Assembly: GCA_000437675.1 (NCBI GenBank)
Contig: FR901765.1
Location: 1-25,867, forward strand
Source: Prevotella sp. CAG:891
GTDB taxonomy: Bacteria > Bacteroidota > Bacteroidia > Bacteroidales > Bacteroidaceae
DNA length: 25,867 bases
Reading direction: 5' to 3'
Each line of letters begins with the position of its first letter. The stretch's first letter is position 1. Shown in pieces: positions 1 to 6,600 of the stretch. Made by a program: the position numbers and the translations under genes. Below the pieces are notes generated by a model, which was not told the origin of the DNA, searched no databases, and saw only the letters and a program-made list of their open reading frames with translations.

Positions 1-262
1 TATGGTAATTTTGCAATTGAATAATTGTAGAAGTAATTTCAGCAGACAAATAATCTTTTTTTCTGTTAAGTATAAGTCAAACATCATAAGAACGATTCAT
101 CTCAAATTTGTTTCAGTATGCTGTATAATGGTGTCTTTGCTTTATATAGGCAATGATTTTTATTAGCATATTTACAAAATGCTATAAATGTGATGAAAGT
201 TCCACGTTCTTTCAATACTAATAATGCCCCTTTGGAACTATGGGTAAAAATCATTACAAACA
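1..262. other. AT-rich region upstream of the BspA-like gene
   Basis: No gene is visible here. The stretch is very AT-rich. A TAATTTTG box, matching the Bacteroidetes -7 consensus TAnnTTTG, sits at 6-13, but it lies 250 bases before the next start codon and has no clear -33 partner inside the window. It may belong to an upstream feature. I see no tRNA, repeat or terminator hairpin. Confidence 0.4.
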
Positions 263-1471
263 ATGCGATTTTTTACAACTTTACTTTTCGCTTTCATGTC
301 GGCTTTGATAGCTAAGGCCTATGACTTCGAATCAAACGGAATTTACTACAACATTTTGTCGAGTACGGACAAGACTGTTGAGGTAACGTATAAAGATGAA
401 ATTAACTTCTATGAAAGAGAAGATTACATTGGCGACATCACAATCCCAAGCACTATTGATTACAAAGGCAAGACTTTAAAAGTTATAGCAATTGGTGAAC
501 AAGCTTTTTACAATTGCAATGAACTTACCTCTATTGTTTTGGGTTCAAATATTGAAACAATAGGAGATTTGTCATTTTATGGTTGTTCAAGTTTAAAAGC
601 GATTTCCTTGAGTGGTAAAATCAAAAGTATTGGAAATTCTGCATTTGAAAAATGCACAGGATTAACATCTTTGAATATTCCTAAAAATATAGAGTTAATT
701 GATACAGAAGCTTTTTTGTTTTTGTATAAATATTGTAGAACTTAATTTTGAGAACGGAGTTAAAACTTTAGGAAATTCTGCATTTTCTAATTGCGATGGT
801 ATTACAAAACTAATTATTCCTACTAGTGTTGAAACTATTGAATCTGATTGTTTTAAGTCTTGCGATAATCTCAAATCTGTGGAAATTAAGGATACTACAA
901 CTGTTTTACGTTTAGGCACAACTAATCCTTTTTTATGGTTGTATTTATAACCATAGAACAACCAAAATATTTCTGACTTATTATCTATAAAATATTGAGT
1001 AATAATCGGTTGTAAATACTTAAAGTGAAATTAGATAAATTATACATCGGTCGTAATATTGGACATACACCTGGATATTATCTTGAAAGTTTATGGGTAA
1101 TTAGAAATGTAAAAGAATATACAATTGGCGAGAATGTTACTCAGTTAGATTGGTTGGCAAGCGAAGACGTTGAAACCATTACGTTACTTTGTGCTACGCC
1201 TCCTACCTGTAAAGCCTTTACTGAAGCACAATATGCAAACATTAATTTATACATTCCTGTTGGAACTACTGAAGTTTATAGTAAAGTTGAACCTTGGTGT
1301 TATTTTTGGAATATACAAGAAGGTGCTTCGACAGGTATCAATCAAGCAGAAGTGGCAGAAGACGAAGTTGAAGCCGTTTATTCTATCAATGGTCAACGTT
1401 GCTCAATGTCAGACAAGGGAGTGTTGATTCTTAAGATGAAATCAGGCAAAACCATGAAGGTTGTGAAATAA
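263..1471 (+). pseudogene. BspA-like leucine-rich repeat surface protein, frameshifted
   Basis: This is a broken gene for a secreted protein of the BspA-like LRR_5 family, cell-surface proteins implicated in adhesion in oral and gut Bacteroidales. The first piece (263-745) has a signal peptide (about residues 1-19, ending AKA) and LRR_5 units of the pattern AFxxCxxLxxLxIP. At 712-717 a run of six T shifts the frame. Removing one T gives EAF-CFC-INIVEL, which restores the repeat pattern and joins the second piece, ending at 950. A gap of about 75 bases with stops in both relevant frames follows. The third piece (1025-1471, GTG first codon) carries the end of the LRR region and the usual Prevotella C-terminal tail, with YSINGQR near the end and a final KVVK. 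The gene is clearly more AT-rich than the core genes to its right. It could be a decayed gene, a phase-variable gene at the T-run, or partly a sequencing error; the second break makes decay most likely. Confidence 0.8.
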
Positions 1472-1516
1472 TTAAATTGTTCATTCAGTCCCGGCAACTG
1501 AAAACAGACACATAGC

Positions 1517-1561
1517 AAGGTGCTGCGTCGTAAATATCTCTCGCGACGCAGCACCTTTTTT
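1517..1561 (+). terminator. Rho-independent terminator after the BspA-like gene
   Basis: A perfect 14-bp stem (1517-1530 pairing with 1544-1557, AAGGTGCTGCGTCG and its complement) with a 13-base loop is followed by a T-run. It lies 46 bases after the stop codon of the BspA-like gene. A further small perfect hairpin, TGCTCG-GCA-CGAGCA, follows at 1566-1580. Confidence 0.85.
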
Positions 1562-1591
1562 GGTATGCTCGGCACGAGCATTGTCTAACGG

Positions 1592-2020
1592 GTGCAAGTC
1601 CTGAGTAAGCCCTAATAGCGAGAATTACATAGCTAAAGGCAAGGGTGTTCATCGTGAGGTGGAATCTGAAAGAAGCCGGCGGCAAACATCTGACCTAACG
1701 GACAGAAACTTCATATAAGGCATATGACCGTGGGTAAGGTTGTCAAACAAACCAAAGCCCGATAGCTATTCGGAACGGTCGGTGTAAATGAAGTGGGTAT
1801 AAGATGGAAAGACAATGCCCTTATCCGAGGAGGTCTCACGGACACTTCAAATAGTTTTTTTACGAAAGAAGTGGAGTAAAGCTTGTCGTGAGAAGTCAGC
1901 AGACGCCATAGTAGTGCAACCGTCGATAATGTTGCACGAAGGGCTGAACCTAACAATCAAGCGATAGTAATTGAAACATACCTTATGAAGGAAAGAATGC
2001 AGAAAACATTATCCCAAGTT
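1592..2020 (+). mobile_element. Group II intron, 5' fragment (ribozyme domains I to IV part)
   Basis: The sequence has the hallmarks of a bacterial group II intron RNA: a GTGCAAGTCC start, a GAAAGAAGCCGGCGGCAAAC segment in the middle of domain I, ACGGACAGAA, and near domain IV a GTCAGCAGACGCCATAGTAG block with a GTGCAAC/GTTGCAC hairpin (1914-1937) and GAAGGGCTGAAC just before the ORF. The start is placed at the GTGCA motif, but the exact 5' splice site is uncertain. The fragment stops shortly after the start of the intron protein. No domain V (the catalytic AGC-containing hairpin) or domain VI is visible downstream up to the MITE, so it should be unable to splice or move. It sits about 30 bases past a terminator, which recalls the site preference of class C introns, but I cannot assign the class. 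Identification is from memory of the family. Confidence 0.75.
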
Positions 2021-2116
2021 AATGGCGTCAAAAATTACGCCGCGATTGTTCGAATTAGTTCCGAGCCAGTCGAAATTAGTTCCGAGCCAGTCGAAATTAG
2101 TTCCGAGCTAGTTTGA
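1985..2116 (+). pseudogene. N-terminal remnant of group II intron reverse transcriptase
   Basis: An ATG at 1985 opens a short frame (MKERMQKTLSQVN and onward) at the place and with the start expected for an intron-encoded reverse transcriptase/maturase (LtrA-like) in domain IV. After roughly 15 codons the frame runs into the 21-bp repeats of the neighbouring SSELI element, read on the wrong strand (ISSEPVE repeats), and stops at 2114-2116. None of the reverse transcriptase motifs is present. The switch point lies between about 2010 and 2040, so the intron was cut here by deletion or by arrival of the SSELI element. Confidence 0.6.
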
Positions 2117-2247
2117 ATTAGTTCCGAGCTAGTTTTAAGAATCTCGGAATTGCTGATAATCAGCGTTTTCGGAAAAACGCTAAACTCAGTTTCGCACACG
2201 TTCATTCCGCCTTGCCATGCAGACAAAGGCAAACTTTTGAATTTCAC
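2035..2247 (-). CDS. Small SSELI heptad-repeat protein, copy A
   Basis: No known function. The frame starts at GTG 2247 and encodes 70 residues: a non-repeat N-terminal part (1-38), then tandem seven-residue units SSELIQT/SSELIST/GSELIST (about 39-66) and a short tail ending TIAA. A second copy (19452-19691) aligns to it without gaps, offset by nine residues. Shared residues outside the repeat include K4, S5, W11, V17, E19, F22, V24, K27, L29-I31 and S34-I36, that is 14 of 35. This argues for a real protein. Leucine/isoleucine every seven residues with polar positions suggests a short amphipathic or coiled-coil helix. An in-frame stop just upstream limits the start to GTG or a later codon, and no good ribosome binding site is seen. 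The alternative is that the repeat acts as DNA and the frame is incidental. Confidence 0.5.
   Translation of the reverse strand: MKFKSLPLSAWQGGMNVCETEFSVFPKTLIISNSEILKTSSELIQTSSELISTGSELISTGSELIRTIAA
2052..2135 (-). repeat. 21-bp tandem repeat, four units (copy A)
   Basis: Four consecutive 21-base units. On the minus strand each reads as AACTAGCTCGG or a close variant followed by AACTAATT and two or three variable bases. The core CTCGGAACTAATT is identical in all four units, and variation is at the unit junction (AACTAG versus GACTGG). Each unit holds two AACTA-like half-sites spaced 10-11 bases apart. The same unit is found on the plus strand at 19592-19689. Confidence 0.9.
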
Positions 2248-2293
2248 GTTTATTTACCTGTTGTTGTATTTATAGATGTGCATGGAAAGTCAA

Positions 2294-2317
2294 GGGTAGC
2301 TGCGCTACCCCGCATTT
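2294..2317 (+). terminator. Short hairpin with T-run
   Basis: A perfect 7-bp stem, GGGTAGC-TGC-GCTACCC (2294-2310), is followed by CGCATTTTT. It looks like a small plus-strand intrinsic terminator. No intact plus-strand gene lies directly upstream, so it may be left over from a lost element. Confidence 0.5.
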
Positions 2318-2322
2318 TTCAT

Positions 2323-2349
2323 CCCCTAAACTGAAGATTTAGGGGTTTT
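2323..2349 (+). terminator. Second short hairpin with T-run
   Basis: A perfect 8-bp stem, CCCCTAAA (2323-2330) with TTTAGGGG (2338-2345), is separated by seven bases and followed by TTTTC. It is terminator-like on the plus strand. Its right arm is part of the 34-bp repeat that recurs inverted at the right edge of the window. Confidence 0.5.
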
Positions 2350-2369
2350 CAAATGCGAGTCTCTATAAA
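2336..2369 (+). repeat. 34-bp dispersed repeat, copy 1
   Basis: Bases 2336-2369 (starting GATTTAGGGG and ending TCTCTATAAA) are identical over all 34 positions to the reverse complement of 25834-25867. Identity ends sharply on the 2370 side. On the other side the second copy runs out of the window, so the full length is unknown. In the minus reading direction this repeat precedes SSELI copy A by about 90 bases. Confidence 0.9.
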
Positions 2370-2527
2370 ACCAAGGCGTACAATTACGCCTTATATGTAT
2401 ATATGTCTGTCCACCTCTGCCCATCGGGGCTTTCGGTATGGGTGTAGACGTTAAAAAGGTAACACTTTTACATTGAAAACCACTTTGTTTGGCTGGTAAA
2501 GTGCGACTCTAGGGGCTGGTTTAATAT
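2370..2527. other. Unexplained hairpin-rich stretch upstream of MITE and abi
   Basis: No ORF of note. Several inverted repeats lie close together: AAGGCGTA-CAAT-TACGCCTT (2373-2392), a TCTGCCCAT arm matching ATGGGTGTAGA with one bulge (about 2417-2449), GTAA-CACTT-TTAC (about 2460-2472), and CACTTT/AAAGTG further on. Such a density of stems suggests a structured RNA or the end of a mobile element. I do not recognise it as any known RNA family. Confidence 0.3.
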
Positions 2528-2714
2528 TAAGTAGGTGTTCAAAATTATTTTATATTATTCTATCGAAGTATTTTTACTTTGAACCGGTGTTCTTGCACCG
2601 CATCTGCTCGCCCTGTCCTCAGTCACATAGCCCGCTATGCTCCTGAGTACAGAACAAGCAGCTACGGCACAATAACACAATTCAAATGTAAAAATAATTT
2701 TGAACACCTACTTA
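2528..2714. mobile_element. MITE-like element with 24-bp terminal inverted repeats
   Basis: The left end (2528-2551, starting TAAGTAGGTGTTC) and right end (2691-2714, ending GAACACCTACTTA) are perfect inverted repeats. The interior is also self-complementary: CTGCTCG/CAAGCAG, CCTCAG/CTGAG and CATAGC/GCTATG arms pair around 2632, so the whole element can fold into one long imperfect hairpin. It has no ORF. Both ends carry a TA, consistent with a TA target duplication around an AGTAGG...CCTACT element, as in IS630/mariner-type MITEs, but TA could equally be part of the repeat. No transposase is present in the window. Confidence 0.8.
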
Positions 2715-2804
2715 GAACCTGAAAATTTACATATACGATATGAACCAAGCCCAATATAGCCGCCTGTTCTCCTTACTGTTTTGCGTATTTTTCTTGTTGA
2801 AAAG

Positions 2805-2835
2805 TTTGTATTATCAATGATTATTCGTATCTTTA
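2805..2835 (+). promoter_or_regulatory. Bacteroidetes-type promoter for the abi gene
   Basis: TTTG at 2805-2808 and TATCTTTA at 2828-2835 are separated by exactly 19 bases. This is the spacing of the Bacteroidetes -33/-7 promoter (TTTG, N19, TAnnTTTG), with one mismatch in the -7 box. It lies 30-70 bases before the possible starts of the Abi_2 gene. Confidence 0.6.
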
Positions 2836-2904
2836 CAGCACGAGAACCCGCCAAGCCTCTCAACGATGCTCAAATGTGTGGGTCGTTTTTGTTTTTATGG
2901 GTAT

Positions 2905-3285
2905 ATGGCAATAAGAATTCCGTTTATAAAAACATATTCCACACCCCAAGAGTTAGTACAGATACTCAAAACAAGAGGTATGGAGATAACCGATGAGGAA
3001 AAAGCCCAGCATTATCTTTCCCACATCGGTTACTATCGTTTGTCTGCCTATATGTACCCATTGCTTTCTATTCCCAAGGAGCAGCATCTATTCAAGCAAG
3101 GAGTGTCTTTCGGTAAGGTTATGATGTTGTATCGCTTTGACAAGAAGCTACGCCTACTATTGTTCAATGAAATTGAAAAGATAGAGGTCGCAGTGCGTTG
3201 CGCTGTCGTCAACTTTGGATTTTGGTGTTCGCGTGTTGTTTTTTGCCTTCAGCAAAATCAGGCTTCACCTCAGCATAGCTTTTGA
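2905..3285 (+). pseudogene. Abi_2 family (AbiD/AbiF-like) abortive infection protein, truncated
   Basis: This is the N-terminal part of an Abi_2 (AbiD/AbiF-like) phage-defence protein. It begins MAIRIPF at ATG 2905 (an in-frame ATG at 2866 is possible but adds residues unlike the family). Family-typical segments are a PQELVQILKTRGMEI start, SHIGYYRLSAYMYPLL, and FDKKLRLLLFNEIEKIEVAVR, a conserved helix region of these HEPN-related proteins. After about residue 106 (VNFGFW, near 3222) similarity stops and the frame runs through repeat-derived sequence to a stop at 3285. Full-length members are around 300 residues, so at least half, including the C-terminal part, is lost. A plausible promoter remains upstream. 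The gene is probably dead. Confidence 0.75.
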
Positions 3286-3390
3286 GAGCCAGCTCTCGTC
3301 GCTCTGCATTCGGTTTGCACAGACATTGAAGAAGAAACGGATGAAAAACAGATTGCCTTGATTATTACTCCATCGTTCTTTAACATTTTG
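3259..3390. repeat. Dispersed repeat, rearranged copy 1 (behind abi)
   Basis: Three segments match the region behind tamL. CAGGCTTCACCTCAGCAT (3259-3276) is identical to 11119-11136. TTCGGTTTGCACAGACATTG (3309-3328) differs by one base from 11087-11106. About 56 bases from AAACGGATGAAAAA to ACATTTTG (3335-3390) resemble 11158-11214. The order of the first two is reversed relative to the other copy, so two partial units appear to be joined head to tail. On the minus strand the units read MSVQTE and AEVKPDF. Confidence 0.7.
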
Positions 3391-3516
3391 CCCGAAATCA
3401 AAACACAAACGACAGAAACAAGGCCGAGAAGGAAAAATCGACAACAAAAGCACAGAAAACGGGAATAATAACCACTTTTGTGGCATTGAAGCCAAGCATA
3501 ATCCGTATGAAAACCT

Positions 3517-3524
3517 TAATTTTG
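3517..3524 (+). promoter_or_regulatory. Candidate -7 box upstream of tamB-tamL
   Basis: TAATTTTG followed by C matches the Bacteroidetes -7 consensus TAnnTTTG and is identical to the box upstream of the transporter gene at 12436. A transcript starting near 3531 would have an 80-base leader before tamB. No TTTG is present at the ideal -33 spacing. A weaker TTACTTTG lies at 3547-3554. The stretch 3391-3610 holds no gene. Confidence 0.4.
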
Positions 3525-3610
3525 CTCCTTGGCAGGTTGCGCACGCTTACTTTGCAGAAACTACCGTTTTAACCCTTAAGCCGCGGCAACCACAGGCCCA
3601 AATAAGGAAT

Positions 3611-6600
3611 ATGAAGAAGACGAAGAAAATACTTAAATGGCTGGGCATAGTCATCCTAACACCTATTGCACTATTTTTATTGCTCGCCATCCTGCTTTAC
3701 CTACCTCCCGTACAGAATTTTGCCGTACATCGCGTGGCCGAAAATCTGTCGGAATCCATGAACATGGACATCCGCGTGAAAAAAGTGCGGTTGGCCTTTC
3801 CCATCGACCTGGCCATTCACCAAGTGGTAGCTATCGAAAAGCGCGACACCCTGTTTGCGCTCAATTCGTTGCGCCTAAACGTGAAAATGTGGCCGTTGCT
3901 GCAAGGTAAAGCCGTGGTCGACGGTTTCGGAGCCTACGGACTGAACATCGACACGAAAAGCTACATAGCCGATACACGCATCAAAGGCAAAGCCGAAGAA
4001 CTCGTGGCTGAGGCCAACCCCATCGACTGGGTAAATGAATTTATCAATGTGCAGCGCGTGAAACTGCGCAATGCCGATTTCGACATTGCCCTGAGCGATA
4101 CCGCCCAGAAAGATACCACTTCGACACCCACACGCTGGCGCATCGAAGTGGCAAAAGCCAATATGGAAAATGCACGCGTCAGGCTGTCAATGCCCGGCGA
4201 CACCATGCGCATCGGAGCCACGCTGGGACTTGCCGACCTGCGCGGCGGTGTGTTCGACATAGGCAAAAATTACTACGCCGTGCACCGCCTCGAACTGCGC
4301 CGCTCAGAGGCCATTTACGATTTGCCCAAGGAAACACCCGTAAAGGGCATCGACCCCAACCACATTCAAGCATCCGACATTGCACTGATTATCGACACCC
4401 TGAGCTACAACAATCAGGGCGAATTGCGCGCCGGACTGCGCACGGCCACCCTCAAGGAACGCTGCGGACTGGCGGTGAACAAACTGCGCGGACAAATATG
4501 GATGGACACCACCCGCCTGCAGTTGCCTGCGCTGGAAATTTACACGCCGCACTCTGCAATTACGGCCAACGTAGCATTCGATTTCCGCTCGTTTACCGAA
4601 GGAAAAGGCGGCGACTGCCATGCCGATTTGCGCGCTTCCATTGGGCGCGACGACTTGGCAGCACTGGCGCGCGGCTATCTGGACGATGCCTATCTGCAAG
4701 CCATGCCGCGTGAACCGCTGACGCTGCATGCACAGGTAGATGGCAACATCGACCACCTGAAAATCAAAGAACTCGTGGCACGGGTACCGGGCGTGGCCAA
4801 ACTCACGGCGCAGGGCAACACGCACTTCGTGATGCAAAACCACCGCACGGGCGACTTTAAACTGGAACTGAACACCCGCAACTTGCAGGCTATCAGACAA
4901 ATGCTGCCCAAAAGCGTGCTGCAAACCGTGAATGTGCCCGACGGAATCGGCGCCCGAGGTACGGTTGGCTTTACAGGAAACCAATACCGGGCAAACTTGC
5001 TGCTGACGCAAGGCGGCGGCCGACTGACGGCTAAGGCAAACGTAAATGTTGATTCCGAAGCCTATCGGCTGAAAGCCACGGCACAGCACTTTCCCGTGGG
5101 CCATTTCGTGAAAGATCTGCCCATTGGCCCATTCACCGGTAAACTGCAGGCCAGCGGTGTGGGCTTCGACCCCACCGGCGTACGGGCACGCCTCAAGGCC
5201 GATGCTGCGATAAATCAACTGACCTACGACAAATACGACTTGAGCGGTTTGCAATTCGACGCCAACTTGCGCAACGGACAAGCCCGCGCTACCTTCCAAA
5301 CCGGCAAGAACGATTGGGTGACCGCTGACGGCGAAATCAAGGCACAAATCAGCCGAAAAGGTTATGCTGTGCAGCTGCTGGCCAACATCGAAGAACTTGA
5401 CCTCTACAAACTCGGCGTAACGGCCGATACGCTGTGGGTGGGCACGAACATCGACATTGCCGCCCGAGCTAACCGAAACTTTACGGCTTTTGACGTTGAA
5501 GGCGGTATTCGCAATAACCGTTTCATTACCGAGCGCATTAGTTCGGTGGCCAAGGACATAGCCTTTAACTTTGCCACGTCGAAAGATACCACCACGGCAG
5601 CTTTGTCGGCAGGCGATTTGGCACTGAATCTGGGGTCAAAGGGTAATGTGCCTTTGCTCAGCAAACACATTGCGCGATTTGCCGACGAAATGGGCATTCA
5701 AATTAAGAACAAAGCCATTGATCAGGAAAAATTAAAAACCCTTCTGCCGGTGATGAGCTTGTATGTGCGCGCCGGACGTGATAACCCCATTTATAACCTG
5801 GCACGCATGAAGGGCTATTCGTTCAACTCGGCTTACCTGAACCTGAATGCCGACCCGCTACAGGGCATGACGGGCGATGCGCGCATGGGTGCGTTCAGTA
5901 TGGGAGGCTTGCTGCTCGATACCATCAACACGCACATCATGCAGGATTCAACGGGCGTGAAGCTGAACGGTATTGTCAAAAACAATAAGAAAAACCCGAC
6001 ACCGCTTGAAGTGCAACTGCAAGGCTATTTGCTCAAAGCAGGTGCCGGATTGGAAGTGATTTACCTTGACGGACAAGGCAAAAAAGGCGTAGACATTGGT
6101 TTACGCGCCGAACTGACCGACGAGGGAGCCTATGTGCACTTCTATCCCGAACACCCGATTTTGGCTTACCGCAACTTTACGGTAAACAAAAAGAACTACA
6201 TCTACCTGGGCAAGGACCAAAGCATAAAGGCCGACGTCGACCTGCTGGCCGACGACGGCACGGGACTGAAAATATACGGTGAACCGCGCGATTCGCTCAA
6301 CGATGTGACCTTGAGTGTGAACCGCGTGAACCTTGAAGAACTTTCGAGCGTACTCCCCTATATGCCCAAATTGAGCGGTATGCTCAGCGGCGATGTGCAC
6401 GTCACGGCCAAAAAAGACAAATCAGAGCTTTCGGCCATGGCGTCGCTCGATGCACAAGGTTTTAAATATGAAGGAACCCCCTTAGGCAACGTAGGTATCG
6501 AAGCCCTTTACCTGCCTAAAAAGGGCGGCGAACACCAAGCCTCGGCTTTCATCAGCTCAAACGGCGAAGAAGTGTTGGCGTGCAACGGTACTTACTACGA

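Noticed and set aside
2052..2135. Possible CRISPR array
   Set aside because: Units are directly tandem with no unique spacers, and no cas genes are present.
2035..2140. Possible plasmid iterons or origin of replication
   Set aside because: The 21-bp spacing fits iterons, but there is no replication initiator gene or AT-rich origin module, and the second copy also lies alone in core sequence.
4304..5347. Long minus-strand open frame (347 residues) inside tamB
   Set aside because: It lies fully antisense to a clear coding gene, has no recognisable domain, and reads as a codon-bias shadow.
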